DNA of 64,000 bases from Paracoccaceae bacterium (GCA_030148225.1 JASBTX010000009.1:1-64000), one strand, 5' to 3'. Numbered from the stretch's first letter, positions 50,187 to 60,758 are shown. A program made the numbers and translations. The notes: generated from the sequence alone by a model not told the origin.

Positions 50187-51212
50187 ATGAAAAGACTCAC
50201 ACTTATGGCCGCCGGATCAATGGTTGCGCTCGGTGCTTCGCTTGGTGCGGCTCAGGCGGACAAGCTGACCCTGTATTGCTCGGCACAGGAAGATTGGTGC
50301 CAGTTGATGGCGCGCAGCTTTGAGGATGCGACCGGGATCGACGTTGACATGACCCGGAAATCCTCGGGCGAGACGTTTGCGCAAATTCGTGCGGAATCCT
50401 CCAACCCCAAGGGTGATGTCTGGTGGGGTGGCACCGGTGATCCGCATCTTCAGGCCGCCGAGGAAGGCCTGACGATGGTATATGTATCACCCATGCGCAA
50501 CGAACTCCACGAATGGGCGATCAGCCAGGCGGAAAGCGCGGGCAACAGGACCATCGGGATTTACTCGGGCGCGCTTGGCTATGGCTATAACACCGAACTT
50601 CTGGCGGCCAACAACCTGCCGGAGCCAGCCTGCTGGAAGGACCTGCTGAAGCCTGAATACAAAGGCCACGTCCAGATGGCGAACCCGAATTCTTCGGGCA
50701 CCGCCTATACGACGCTTGCGTCGATGGTGCAGATTTTTGGCGAAGATGACGGTTTCGATTTCATGAAGGGCCTGCATGCCAACATCAACCAGTACACCAA
50801 ATCCGGCTCGGCACCGATCAAGGCAGCGGCGCGTGGCGAAAACACCATCGGCATCGTCTTTATGCATGATGCGGTGAAGCAGGCAGTATCCGGCTTCCCC
50901 ATCAAAGTCGTCGCACCATGCGAAGGCACGGGCTATGAAATCGGATCGATGTCGATCATCGATGGTGCCCGGAACGAAGACGAAGCGAAAATGTTCTATG
51001 ATTGGGCGCTGAGCGCGGAAGCACAGAACCTCGCGCTTCAGGTCAATGCCTTCCAGGTGCCGTCGAACAAGGGTGCTGAAACCTCAGAAAGCGCACCAGA
51101 CATGTCGACAATCAAGCTCATCGACTATGACTTCAAGCTCTATGGCTCATCTGATGAACGCAAACGCCTCTTGCAGAAATGGGATGAAGAGGTTTCTGTC
51201 CTGCCGCAGTAA
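50187..51212 (+). CDS. AfuA/Fbp-type ABC transporter substrate-binding protein
   Basis: Signal peptide; LTLYCSAQEDWCQLMARSFEDATGIDVDMTRKSSGETFAQIRAESSNPKGDVWWGGTGDPHLQAA; PACWKDLLKPEYKGHVQMANPNSSGT. Confidence 0.85.
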   Translation: MKRLTLMAAGSMVALGASLGAAQADKLTLYCSAQEDWCQLMARSFEDATGIDVDMTRKSSGETFAQIRAESSNPKGDVWWGGTGDPHLQAAEEGLTMVYVSPMRNELHEWAISQAESAGNRTIGIYSGALGYGYNTELLAANNLPEPACWKDLLKPEYKGHVQMANPNSSGTAYTTLASMVQIFGEDDGFDFMKGLHANINQYTKSGSAPIKAAARGENTIGIVFMHDAVKQAVSGFPIKVVAPCEGTGYEIGSMSIIDGARNEDEAKMFYDWALSAEAQNLALQVNAFQVPSNKGAETSESAPDMSTIKLIDYDFKLYGSSDERKRLLQKWDEEVSVLPQ

Positions 51213-53429
51213 GTGACTGTCGCAAATACGAAAACGACCCGCCCGGTTCTGATCTTCTGGATCGTTGCCGGGTGGGTCGGATACTGTCTTCTGCCGTGGT
51301 ACATGGTGGATGACGGGTTGTGGTCTTTCAAATGGCTCGTGGATGGTTATCCGTTCGACGATGACTATGCGCCAGCTGCCTTTCTGATCGGCCAGGGCGT
51401 CAAACTTTGGCTGGCGCCGATACTGATTCCGCTTGCCATGCCGCTTTTGGTGATTGGCCGCCCGAAATCCGATCCGCTCTATGCGCGTATCCTGATTATT
51501 TCCGGCGCGCTCGGTTTCAGCTGGCTCATCGCGCAAGGCTTCAGCATTGGCATTCGCGGGTTTAACTATGACTGGCTGAAACTGCTGTTCGGGGAACCCA
51601 GGATACGTCAGTTCGGCATGGGCTATGGGGCAATGATCAGCGCCTCTGCGTTCCTGTTTCTGTTGACCCAGGGCATCGCGGCGCGCGGGGCGATCAATGG
51701 CGATGTATTTGTCGTCAGCGCCATCGGCGGCGTGATCACCATCGTCACCGCGTTCGTTTTCTACCCGATTGCGAATATGCTGTTTTCTGCCTTCATCACC
51801 GAGGATGGCGCTTATTCAATAAGTGTTTTCGCGGCGAAATTCTTTGATGACAGATTATGGGGCCTTGGTTGTCTTGCAGGGGCAAGATGCGGCGCGGCGT
51901 GGAACTCACTGTTTCTTGCCATCTTCGTCGGCGTCATCACCACCGCGCTCGGTCTTTGCTTCGCACTTGTCGTCACCCGTTCGGGTTTCCGCTACAAACG
52001 CACGATCCGCGCGCTGACCGTGCTGCCTGTCATCACGCCTCCCTTCGTCATCGGACTTGCACTGATACTGCTTTTCGGGCTGTCGGGGTCGGTGACCGTC
52101 TTTTTCGCGGATCTTTTCGGGATTCAGCCAACCCGCTGGCTATATGGCATGCCCGGCATCCTAATCGCGCAGACGCTTGCATTCACGCCCATCGCCTTTC
52201 TTGTACTGATCGGCGTGGTCGAAGGCGTCTCGCCCTCGATGGAAGAGGCTGCGCAGACGCTTCGCGCCAACCGGTGGCAGACTTTCCGTACGGTATCGCT
52301 GCCGTTGATGCGCCCGGGGCTGGCCAACGCGTTCCTGCTTGGCTTCATCGAGTCGATGGCCGATTTTGGCAATCCGCTGGTCCTTGGCGGGAATTTCGAT
52401 GTTCTTTCGACCGAGATTTTCTTTGCCATTGTCGGGGCTCAATACGATCAGGGCCGCGCCGCAGTGCTGGCGATGGTGCTCCTCTTTTTCACGCTATCGG
52501 CTTTCTATGCCCAACGCGCATGGCTCGGGAAAAAAAGTTATACAACCGTCACCGGCAAGGGCGACGCGGGTGTGCATCCGCTGATGCCTGTCGGCCTGTC
52601 ATTGCCGGTCATGATCATCGCACTCACCTGGGCGCTTTTTACCGCCGTCGTTTATGCCATGATCGTCTATGGCAGTGTCGTGGAGCTTTGGGGCGTCAAC
52701 AACACGCTGACATTCAAGCATTATGTCACCGCCTTCTCGTTGCGCATCGAGGAAGAAGGCATCCGCTGGACCGGTGCTGCCTGGGACAGTTTCTGGACCA
52801 CGCTCAGCATTGCCGCTATCGCCGCACCGCTTACCGCTGCCGTCGGCCTTGTCACGGCCTACCTGCTCACCCGACAAAGTTTCGCGGGCAAGAACGCCTT
52901 CGAGTTCGGCACCATGCTCTCGTTTGCGATTCCCGGCACCGTGATCGGCGTCAGCTATATCCTCGCCTTCAATGTGCCCCCTATCGAGATCACCGGCACC
53001 GGCGTGATCCTTGTCGTCAGCTTCATCTTCCGCAACATGCCCGTCGGTGTCCGGGCGGGCATCGCCAGCATGAGTCAGCTCGACAAATCGCTGGATGAGT
53101 CTTCGCTCACACTTGGCGCGAATTCGTGGCAAACCTTTCGCCGGGTGATCCTGCCGCTCTTGCGACCAGCGATCCTCGCGGCGCTCGTCTACAGCTTTGT
53201 CCGGGCGATGACAGCAATCTCTGCCGTCATATTCCTTGTCTCGGCCAAGTATGACATGGCCACGAGCTATATCATCGGGCGGGTTGAAAACAACGATTAT
53301 GGCCTTGCTATCGCTTATTCCACGACGCTGATCTTCGTGATGCTTTCGGCGGTCGGGCTCTTGCAACTTATCGTGGGCCGCGTTCAGATCGGACGCCGCT
53401 CGCAACTGTCAGTTAAGGACGCGTCATGA
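51213..53429 (+). CDS. Fbp-type ABC transporter permease with two permease domains (738 aa)
   Basis: EEAAQTLRANRWQTFRTVSLPLMRPGLANAF and DESSLTLGANSWQTFRRVILPLLRPAILAAL (two EAA loops); GTG start directly after SBP stop. Confidence 0.9.
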   Translation: MTVANTKTTRPVLIFWIVAGWVGYCLLPWYMVDDGLWSFKWLVDGYPFDDDYAPAAFLIGQGVKLWLAPILIPLAMPLLVIGRPKSDPLYARILIISGALGFSWLIAQGFSIGIRGFNYDWLKLLFGEPRIRQFGMGYGAMISASAFLFLLTQGIAARGAINGDVFVVSAIGGVITIVTAFVFYPIANMLFSAFITEDGAYSISVFAAKFFDDRLWGLGCLAGARCGAAWNSLFLAIFVGVITTALGLCFALVVTRSGFRYKRTIRALTVLPVITPPFVIGLALILLFGLSGSVTVFFADLFGIQPTRWLYGMPGILIAQTLAFTPIAFLVLIGVVEGVSPSMEEAAQTLRANRWQTFRTVSLPLMRPGLANAFLLGFIESMADFGNPLVLGGNFDVLSTEIFFAIVGAQYDQGRAAVLAMVLLFFTLSAFYAQRAWLGKKSYTTVTGKGDAGVHPLMPVGLSLPVMIIALTWALFTAVVYAMIVYGSVVELWGVNNTLTFKHYVTAFSLRIEEEGIRWTGAAWDSFWTTLSIAAIAAPLTAAVGLVTAYLLTRQSFAGKNAFEFGTMLSFAIPGTVIGVSYILAFNVPPIEITGTGVILVVSFIFRNMPVGVRAGIASMSQLDKSLDESSLTLGANSWQTFRRVILPLLRPAILAALVYSFVRAMTAISAVIFLVSAKYDMATSYIIGRVENNDYGLAIAYSTTLIFVMLSAVGLLQLIVGRVQIGRRSQLSVKDAS

Positions 53430-54499
53430 GCGAACCCACCATCAGTTCCAAAGCCGCCACAGTCCGGTTCGACGGCGTATCAAAGCTATTTGGCAAGGAT
53501 GTCGTGGCCGTCGACAATATCGACCTCCACGTCGCGGCGGGAAAACTCGTGACGCTGTTGGGTCCGTCGGGATGCGGCAAAACCACGACGCTCAGAATGA
53601 TCGCCGGGTTGGAAATGGCATCGTCAGGGCGCATCCTGATCGGTGATCGCGATGTAACCAAACTTCCGGCGACCGACCGCGACGTGTCGATGGTGTTCCA
53701 GTCCTATGCGCTTTTCCCGCATATGAGCGTGCTCGAAAACGTCATGTATGGCCTGACCTTTTCCGGCTTTGCCAAGGATGAAGCCCGCACGCGCGCATTA
53801 AAGGGTCTCGATCTTGTCGGTCTCAAGGGCTTTGACACCCGCCTGCCGTCGGAACTCTCAGGCGGTCAGCAACAGCGTGTCGCCGTGGCTCGGGCTCTGG
53901 TCCTTGAGCCGCAGGTGCTGTTGTTCGACGAACCGCTCTCCAACCTCGACGCCAAGCTGCGCCGTCAGGTGCGCGAAGATATCCGGGCGATCCAGCAGGA
54001 TCTTGGCCTGACCGTCGTCTATGTTACCCACGATCAGGAAGAGGCGCTGGCCGTCTCTGACGAGATTGTCGTCATGCGCAACGCCGCGATTGCCCAGATC
54101 GGTACGCCGCGACAGCTCTACGACACGCCGAACGACCGATTTGTTGCCGATTTTATCGGCGAAGCGAACCTGCTAGAGTGCCAGATCACCGATGTCAGCG
54201 GCGATACCGCCACCATCGAGATCGCCGGGCACCGGCATCAACTGCCGTCGCGCGGCCTGACATCCGGTCCCGCCACGCTGGCGGTGCGTCCGTCGCGCAT
54301 CCTGATCAACGAAGCATCAGGCATCCCGGCCACGGTTGATAAGGCGACCTATGTGGGTGTGCGGATGGAATATACGCTGACCGGTGGCTTTGGACAGGTT
54401 TTCGCGGTGCAGGACGACGTTGACGAGCCCATCGCACCGGGGACCGAGGTAAAGATGACCTTCGCCCAAAAGGGTCCGGTCCTTTTGCCCGGGGAATAG
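53426..54499 (+). CDS. Fbp-type ABC transporter ATP-binding protein
   Basis: LLGPSGCGKTTTLRMIAGLE; ELSGGQQQRVAVARALVLEPQVLLFDEPLSNLDAKLR. Confidence 0.92.
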   Translation: MSEPTISSKAATVRFDGVSKLFGKDVVAVDNIDLHVAAGKLVTLLGPSGCGKTTTLRMIAGLEMASSGRILIGDRDVTKLPATDRDVSMVFQSYALFPHMSVLENVMYGLTFSGFAKDEARTRALKGLDLVGLKGFDTRLPSELSGGQQQRVAVARALVLEPQVLLFDEPLSNLDAKLRRQVREDIRAIQQDLGLTVVYVTHDQEEALAVSDEIVVMRNAAIAQIGTPRQLYDTPNDRFVADFIGEANLLECQITDVSGDTATIEIAGHRHQLPSRGLTSGPATLAVRPSRILINEASGIPATVDKATYVGVRMEYTLTGGFGQVFAVQDDVDEPIAPGTEVKMTFAQKGPVLLPGE

Positions 54500-54501
54500 C
54501 C

Positions 54502-55464
54502 CTATCGCCCCCAGGCCGTGTCGCAAATAGCTTTCAGCGTTTCAAATACGTCAGGCGTCCCGACAACAACTCGTCCGCCCCGGGCGATCATGTCGTTGGC
54601 ATTCTGCATCTCGACGACGCCCCCGGCCTCTTCGATGAGCAACTGGCCCGCAAGGCAATCCCATGCATTCATGTGCTCTTCCAGATATCCCAGCAATCGC
54701 CCCGCGGCGACATACGCCAGCGAGAGCGCGCCGCTGGCGTTGCGGTGAAACATTGCGCCATGGGCCATTACCTCACGGACCACGGGTATGACATTCGCAG
54801 CCTCCACCCGGTTGGAATAGCCGACAGCGACGGTGCCATCAGCCAGATCAACGCCCGATGCGACGCTGATACGCACCCCGTTCAGGGTGGCACCTCTGCC
54901 GCGAACCGCGGCAAAAGTCTCGGACATGTTCGGATCGTGAATGACCCCGAGATGCGTGCGCGCGTCCGAGACACCTGCCAGCACGATTGTCCAGTTGGGA
55001 ATGGCATTGACGAAATTCGTCGTCCCGTCGATCGGGTCAATCACCCAGTCGAACCCGCTGTCGCCCGACGCCGCGCCATGTTCCTCGCCAAAGATGCCGT
55101 CCAAAGGCCACGCCTCGGCAATCCGTTTCCGAAGGAAAAGCTCAACCTCCTTATCGGCCTCGCTCACCCAGTCCTGCTGCCCCTTGCGATCCACCACGAG
55201 AGATGCGCCGCGGGAAAAATACGACAGGGCCAGCTCACCCGCCTCCCGGCAGGCAGCGATTGCGAATTCCTGACGCTCTGACAGGTCCAATGTTGAAGAC
55301 CTCCGTTTGGGATTGCGATAAGACAATGACCGCATCATAACAGAACACTTCCTACAACAGAAAGCTAGGCATCGCCCCTGAATGCGCCGCTCAGCTTGAG
55401 GCAGCATTGCCGTAGCCATGCCATCATGAATCGCCGCCTTCGGGCGACTCAGTGGGGCTCGCAT
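54502..55464 (-). CDS. Inositol monophosphatase-family phosphatase
   Basis: DWVSEADKEVELFLRKRI, GEEHGAASGDSGFDWVIDPIDGTTNFVNAIPNWTIVLAG, AWDCLAGQLLIEEAGG; true start may be internal. Confidence 0.88.
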   Translation of the reverse strand: MRAPLSRPKAAIHDGMATAMLPQAERRIQGRCLAFCCRKCSVMMRSLSYRNPKRRSSTLDLSERQEFAIAACREAGELALSYFSRGASLVVDRKGQQDWVSEADKEVELFLRKRIAEAWPLDGIFGEEHGAASGDSGFDWVIDPIDGTTNFVNAIPNWTIVLAGVSDARTHLGVIHDPNMSETFAAVRGRGATLNGVRISVASGVDLADGTVAVGYSNRVEAANVIPVVREVMAHGAMFHRNASGALSLAYVAAGRLLGYLEEHMNAWDCLAGQLLIEEAGGVVEMQNANDMIARGGRVVVGTPDVFETLKAICDTAWGR

Positions 55465-55508
55465 ATTTCATGCGCGAAGCAACCGATGCGGGGGGGAATT
55501 GAAAGAAG

Positions 55509-55583
55509 TGGCAGTCCCTAGGGGAATCGAACCCCTCTTTCCAGGTTGAAAACCTGGCGTCCTAACCGATAGACGAAGGGACC
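55509..55583 (-). tRNA. tRNA-Glu (anticodon TTC), CCA encoded
   Basis: GGTCCCT acceptor, CCAGG-TTTTCAA-CCTGG anticodon arm, GAGGGGTTCGATTCCCCT T-arm, AGGGACT-G-CCA. Confidence 0.95.
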
Positions 55584-55626
55584 GCAGCTTCCGTGCAGAG
55601 GTCTTTAGGAAAATGGTGGGTTGGGT

Positions 55627-57399
55627 TCAAGCAGAAAATGACTCTGTTTCATCCGCAAATGCCGCATCTTCGAGCTGAAGCTGGGGCGAGCTGCGTCCGC
55701 CCCATTCATTGATTTCCAACCGCCCCGCCAGATGAACCAGCCGGTGTCCGGCCGAATCAAGTGCCGTGCCAAGTGCGCTATCGAATGCGCCGAAACAGAT
55801 CGCATCCAGCCTGCCGCCGCTTTCATCGCCAAAGGAAATTTTCAGGTGGTTCTGGCCTACCTGCCGGGCTGACCTGATCCGCTGGTTGGGAAAGGCGAAC
55901 CGTGGCGCAGGCGCGCCGGCACCAAATGGTCCGGCGGCCTCAAGCTCTTCGATCATATCGACGCTGGCGGCTGCGGCCATCAGCATGCCCGTGAGCTTCA
56001 GATCGGCCGGCCCTGCCGTTCCGGCACCCTGACGCGCCAAAAGATCGGACAGCCGCGCCATGGCCTCCTCCAGCCGGGTGGCGTCAATCGTGAGGCCGGC
56101 GGCCATCTTGTGGCCACCACCTTTCAAAAGAACCCCCTCGGCGCTGAGGCGCTGGATCGCTGCACCCAGATCAACGCCCGAGACAGATCTGCCCGATCCT
56201 TTGCCGATACCATCCTGCAGGCCGATGACGATGGCGGGGCGGTTTGTCTTTTCCTTGAGGCGCGAGGCGACGATGCCGACCACGCCGGGGTGCCAGCCTT
56301 CGCCCGCTGCCCAGACCAATGGCGCGGTGAGGTCGCGGGCCTCTGCCTGCGCCAGCGCCGCGTCGCGCACCTGATTTTCGATCTGCCGCCGTTCGGCGTT
56401 CTGGCGGTCAAGTTCTGCGGCAATGGCCGCGGCATCCGACTGAGAGCGGGCTGTCAAGAGACGAATGCCAAGGTCCGCCTGACCAACACGACCACCTGCG
56501 TTGATGCGCGGACCCAGCACATAGCCCAGATGATAGCCCGATGGTTTCCGGTCGATGCCGGCGATATCCGAAAGGGCGACCAGCCCGGGCCGCGCGCGTC
56601 GGGCCAGCACCTTGAGCCCCTGAACGACAAAGGCCCTGTTGACCCCGGTCAGCGACGCCACATCCGCCACCGTCGCCAGCGCGACCAGATCCAGAAGCGA
56701 CATGAGATCCGGCCCCTCACGACCCGCTTCGCGCATTTGCCGGTTGCATTCGACGAGCGTCAGAAAAACAACAGCGGCAGCGCAAAGATGCGCCAGCGCA
56801 CCATCCTCGTCCTGCCGGTTGGGATTGACCACGGAATGTGCATCCGGCAGCACCTCGGATGCGAGGTGATGATCCAGCACGATGACATCCACCCCCTTGG
56901 CCGCGGCAATCGCATCATGCGAGAGCGTTCCGCAATCCACGCAGATGATCAGGTCATGTGCCTCTGCCAGTGTCGCCATCGCCGGGATGTTGGGGCCATA
57001 TCCTTCATCAATCCGGTCGGGTACGTAGATCGTGGCGTCAGATCCCAATTGTCTGAGCCAGATGACAAGCTCTGCGCCTGAACAGGCACCATCGACATCA
57101 TAATCGGCAAAAACGGCGATCCTCTCGCTCTGATCAGCGGCTTTCAGGATGCGCTCTGCCGCCAGCGGCAGGTCCTTCAGACCGCGCGGATCGGGCAGCA
57201 GGTTACGAAGAGAAGGCGCAAGATAATCGGCGATTTCGGGGGCTTCGACACCGCGTGCGGCCAGCAGACGACAAAGCGTCAGCGAATACGACGTCTGTTG
57301 GGCCAGGGCTTCGGCGCGCCGCTCATTGTCGGCAGATGGCGCGACCCAGCGGCGGCCGGTCAGCGACGTTTCAACACCAAGAAAGGCGGTGCTGCTCAC
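55627..57399 (-). CDS. recJ: Single-stranded-DNA-specific exonuclease RecJ
   Basis: IAVFADYDVDGACSGAELVIWLRQLG, ICVDCGTLSHDAI, VIVLDHHLASEVLPDAHSVVNPNRQ, YVLGPRINAGGRVGQADLGIRLL. Confidence 0.95.
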   Translation of the reverse strand: MSSTAFLGVETSLTGRRWVAPSADNERRAEALAQQTSYSLTLCRLLAARGVEAPEIADYLAPSLRNLLPDPRGLKDLPLAAERILKAADQSERIAVFADYDVDGACSGAELVIWLRQLGSDATIYVPDRIDEGYGPNIPAMATLAEAHDLIICVDCGTLSHDAIAAAKGVDVIVLDHHLASEVLPDAHSVVNPNRQDEDGALAHLCAAAVVFLTLVECNRQMREAGREGPDLMSLLDLVALATVADVASLTGVNRAFVVQGLKVLARRARPGLVALSDIAGIDRKPSGYHLGYVLGPRINAGGRVGQADLGIRLLTARSQSDAAAIAAELDRQNAERRQIENQVRDAALAQAEARDLTAPLVWAAGEGWHPGVVGIVASRLKEKTNRPAIVIGLQDGIGKGSGRSVSGVDLGAAIQRLSAEGVLLKGGGHKMAAGLTIDATRLEEAMARLSDLLARQGAGTAGPADLKLTGMLMAAAASVDMIEELEAAGPFGAGAPAPRFAFPNQRIRSARQVGQNHLKISFGDESGGRLDAICFGAFDSALGTALDSAGHRLVHLAGRLEINEWGGRSSPQLQLEDAAFADETESFSA

Positions 57400-58361
57400 A
57401 GGCTCGGGTTGCGGTAGGTCATGCGCCGGACCGATCCGGTTTTCGACCGCATCAACAACGTCTCAGTCGTCAGATAGCCGACCTCGCGCTTGACCCCGGG
57501 CAAAAGCGAACCGTCGGTTACCCCGGTTGCAGCAAAGATCACGTCCTGGGTGACCATGTCGTCGCGGGTGTAAATCCGGTCCAGATCCGTAATGCCTGCG
57601 CTGCGGGCGCGCCCGGCTTCTTCCTCGTTTCTGAATTGCAACCGGCCGAAAATCTGGCCGCCCATGCATTTCAGCGCCGCCGCCGCCAGAACGCCCTCGG
57701 GTGCTCCTCCAGAACCCATATACATGTCGATCCCGGTCACGTCGGCCTCGGCGCAATGGATCACCCCGGCAACATCACCATCCGTGATCAGCCGGATGGC
57801 GACCCCGGTCGAGCGCAGCTCGGCAATCATCTCTTCGTGGCGCGGCCGTTCAAGGACGCAGACGGTGATATCCTTGGCGGCGCATCCGCGCGCTTTGGCA
57901 AGCGCTCTGACCCGTTCGGAAGGCGACATGTCCAGCGAAACAATTCCGGGCGCGTATCCCGGACCGATGGCAAGCTTGTCCATATAGACATCCGGCGCAT
58001 GCAGCATCGACCCCCGCGGCCCCATCGCGATCACGGCCAGCGCATTGGGCATATCCTTGGCCGTCAGTGTCGTCCCTTCCAGCGGATCAAGCGCGATATC
58101 AACCGCCGGGCCTTCACCGGTGCCGACCTCTTCTCCGATATAAAGCATCGGCGCCTCGTCACGCTCACCTTCGCCGATGACGACGACACCCGCGATTTCC
58201 AGCAGATTGAGCTGTGTGCGCATTGCGTCGACAGCAGCCTGATCCGCAGCCTTCTCGTCGCCGCGCCCGATAAGATTGGCCGAGGCCATGGCAGCCGCCT
58301 CGGAAACCCGCGCCAGACCCAGCGAAAGCATGCGGTCGTGAAATTCCTGTTTGGTCGTCAT
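57396..58361 (-). CDS. glpX: Class II fructose-1,6-bisphosphatase
   Basis: GVVVIGEGERDEAPMLYIGEEVGTGEGPAVDIALDPLEGTTLTAKDMPNALAVIA; GSGGAPEGVLAAAALKCMGGQ. Confidence 0.95.
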   Translation of the reverse strand: MTTKQEFHDRMLSLGLARVSEAAAMASANLIGRGDEKAADQAAVDAMRTQLNLLEIAGVVVIGEGERDEAPMLYIGEEVGTGEGPAVDIALDPLEGTTLTAKDMPNALAVIAMGPRGSMLHAPDVYMDKLAIGPGYAPGIVSLDMSPSERVRALAKARGCAAKDITVCVLERPRHEEMIAELRSTGVAIRLITDGDVAGVIHCAEADVTGIDMYMGSGGAPEGVLAAAALKCMGGQIFGRLQFRNEEEAGRARSAGITDLDRIYTRDDMVTQDVIFAATGVTDGSLLPGVKREVGYLTTETLLMRSKTGSVRRMTYRNPSL

Positions 58362-58402
58362 ACTTTACCTTTCTCGCGTTTCCAGCACTGCAATTGATCC
58401 CG

Positions 58403-59689
58403 CTAAACGTCTTCGATTCTGAGCGACACGATCGGCCCCTTGACCACATCCAGCCCTTCGATTTTGGCCACCGCGTCCTTGAGGGCGCTGCGCCCGGTCT
58501 TGTGGGTGACGATCAACACTGGTGCTGTCGTTGCCATGTGCCCGTACTGGCGCATGCGATCTATTGATATTCCGGCCTCGCCCAGCGTTGTAGCCACTTT
58601 AGCCAATGCGCCGGGTTTGTCGGCGAGCGACAAGCGCATGTAATAGGGGGCGGGGGTTGAGCTGTTGGCGGCAACCGCATCCGCAAGCTGGCTGGCGGGC
58701 TGGCCAAAGGGGGCAACGCGGATGCCACGGGCAATGTCGATCACGTCTGACATCACGGCAGAGGCGGTCGGCCCTTCGCCGGCACCTGCACCGCGCAGCA
58801 CGACCTGTCCGACCGCGTCGCCTTCGACCACAACCATGTTGGTGGCATTTTCAAGCTGGCCCAGCGGGCTTTGGGCCGGGACCAGACAGGGCGACATGCG
58901 TTGTTCGAGACCGCGCCCGGTCATCTGCGCAACACCCAGAAGCTTGACCCGAAATCCCATATCCGCAGCCTGTTCGATATCGCCCGTCGTGATGTTGCCG
59001 ATCCCTTCAAGTTCGACGGCAGGGAAATTGACCTTGGTGCCGAACGCGATGGCCGCCAGCAATGACAATTTGTGCCCGGCATCGATGCCGCCGACATCGA
59101 GATTGGGGTCGGCCTCCAGATAGCCAAGCTTGCGCGCGTCCTCGAACACCTCTTCGTAGGGCAGACGCTCATTTTCCATGCGCGTCAGGATATAGTTGCA
59201 AGTCCCGTTCATCACACCCATCACGCGCCTGACGTCATTGCCGGCCAGACCCTCGGTCAGTGATTTGACGATGGGAATGCCACCGGCGACGGCCGCTTCG
59301 AACCGGATGGTGCGCCCCGTATCCTCGGCCATTGCTGCAAGGTGCTGGCCATGAACGGCAAGCATGGCCTTGTTGGCGGTCACCACATCCTTGCCCGTAT
59401 CAAGCGCTGCCTCGGTCGCCGCCTTGGCGGGGCCGTCCGTTCCGCCCATGAGTTCCACGAGAACATCGATATCATCACGGCGCGCCAGCGCGACAGGGTC
59501 ATCCTCCCAGGCGTAGGCCGACAGACGAACGCCCCGGTCCTTGTCGCGCGACCGCGCAGAGACGGCGGTGATGTCGACGGCCCTGCCTGCGCGGGCTTCG
59601 ATCATTGCGGCGTGGCGCTGAACGATTTTGACAACACCGGCGCCCACCGTTCCAAGACCGGCAATTCCAAGACGGATGGGGGTAGTCAT
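58403..59689 (-). CDS. hom: Homoserine dehydrogenase
   Basis: LGIAGLGTVGAGVVKIV, DVVTANKAMLAVHG, FEAAVAGGIPIVKSLTEGLAGNDVRRVMGVMNGTCNYILTRM; C-terminal ACT domain. Confidence 0.95.
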   Translation of the reverse strand: MTTPIRLGIAGLGTVGAGVVKIVQRHAAMIEARAGRAVDITAVSARSRDKDRGVRLSAYAWEDDPVALARRDDIDVLVELMGGTDGPAKAATEAALDTGKDVVTANKAMLAVHGQHLAAMAEDTGRTIRFEAAVAGGIPIVKSLTEGLAGNDVRRVMGVMNGTCNYILTRMENERLPYEEVFEDARKLGYLEADPNLDVGGIDAGHKLSLLAAIAFGTKVNFPAVELEGIGNITTGDIEQAADMGFRVKLLGVAQMTGRGLEQRMSPCLVPAQSPLGQLENATNMVVVEGDAVGQVVLRGAGAGEGPTASAVMSDVIDIARGIRVAPFGQPASQLADAVAANSSTPAPYYMRLSLADKPGALAKVATTLGEAGISIDRMRQYGHMATTAPVLIVTHKTGRSALKDAVAKIEGLDVVKGPIVSLRIEDV

Positions 59690-59762
59690 ATCAGCGCTCC
59701 GCGACAAGAAATCTGTTCACGCCATAACCGCGAAGTTCCGGGCAATCAACCGGACCCGGGCG

Positions 59763-60068
59763 TCAGCCGCGGCTTTGCTGTTTTTTCAGCAGCGCCAGCA
59801 GGCGTTTGCGTGTCTGATCATCCATCTCGTCGGCGCTGCGCAGGATCTCGGCCCGGGCGCGAAGCGCGGCCTCGCGGTTTTGCAGCGTTGTCGCTGTGGC
59901 GTTGGCCTGTTCGGCGTCTTCGGGCGCGATTGCGCGGGCGCGAACGGCCTTGAGAAAGGGAAAACCGGCCATTCTGGCACCATCGGTCACCATGCCGTCC
60001 AGATCGGGCGCGGGCGAACATGCGGCAACCGTTCCCAGAACCACCAGCGATTTCAGTATGTGCCGCAT
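59763..60068 (-). CDS. Small predicted lipoprotein
   Basis: MRHILKSLVVLGTVAACSPAPD lipobox-like signal; charged C-terminus. Confidence 0.6.
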   Translation of the reverse strand: MRHILKSLVVLGTVAACSPAPDLDGMVTDGARMAGFPFLKAVRARAIAPEDAEQANATATTLQNREAALRARAEILRSADEMDDQTRKRLLALLKKQQSRG

Positions 60069-60176
60069 CTCTGCCTGCCAATCGGTCGGATGACCAGATC
60101 ATAGCGTCATCGGCATCATCCCACAAGCTGAGCGCCAGCCCCTTTGATCACCGGCGACAATCAGCTAGGAAACCCC

Positions 60177-60758
60177 ATGGCGCGCACACAAGGTTCCCAT
60201 TCCGCCCATACAGGGCCAAAGGTTCGCACGGCCGCAGAGCGGCTGTTTGCACGGCACGGCTATGCCGCCGTCTCGATGCGCCAGATCGCCGCCGAGGTCG
60301 GGGTGCAGGTGGGTGCGCTTTATGTCTATACGCCGGACAAGCAATCGCTTCTGTTCGAGATGATGAAATCACATCTCGAAGGGTTGATTGCGGCCTTGCC
60401 GCAGGTCAGTGGCGAACCGCTGAAGCGTCTTGAAGCGTTCACGAGGTTTCACGTCCGGTATCATCTGGACCGGCCCGAACCGGTTTTCATCGCCTATATG
60501 GAGCTGCGCAATCTGAACGCCGAAAACTTTAGTGTTATTGAGGCGTTGCGCGGGAAATACGAAGCGTTTCTCGAGACCATATTGCGCCAGGGGGTCGAGG
60601 CCGGAGATATGTCGGTCGAGGATAGCAAGGTGGCGACGCTTGCCATAATTGCAATGCTGACCGGGATCACGACCTGGTTTCGCGACGATGGCCGTCTGAC
60701 CCGCGCCGAGGTCGAGGAAATCTATTGGGATATGGTGCGCCGGATGGTCGGCGCCTGA
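60177..60758 (+). CDS. TetR-family transcriptional regulator
   Basis: TAAERLFARHGYAAVSMRQIAAEVGVQVGALYVYTPDKQSLLFEMM. Confidence 0.9.
   Translation: MARTQGSHSAHTGPKVRTAAERLFARHGYAAVSMRQIAAEVGVQVGALYVYTPDKQSLLFEMMKSHLEGLIAALPQVSGEPLKRLEAFTRFHVRYHLDRPEPVFIAYMELRNLNAENFSVIEALRGKYEAFLETILRQGVEAGDMSVEDSKVATLAIIAMLTGITTWFRDDGRLTRAEVEEIYWDMVRRMVGA

Noticed and set aside
51857-53098. 413-aa plus-strand ORF in another frame
   Set aside because: Overlaps the well-supported ABC permease in a different frame; composition is low-complexity Arg/His-rich.
56110-57081. 323-aa plus-strand ORF
   Set aside because: Antisense to recJ.
57255-58397. 380-aa plus-strand ORF
   Set aside because: Antisense to glpX and the start of recJ.
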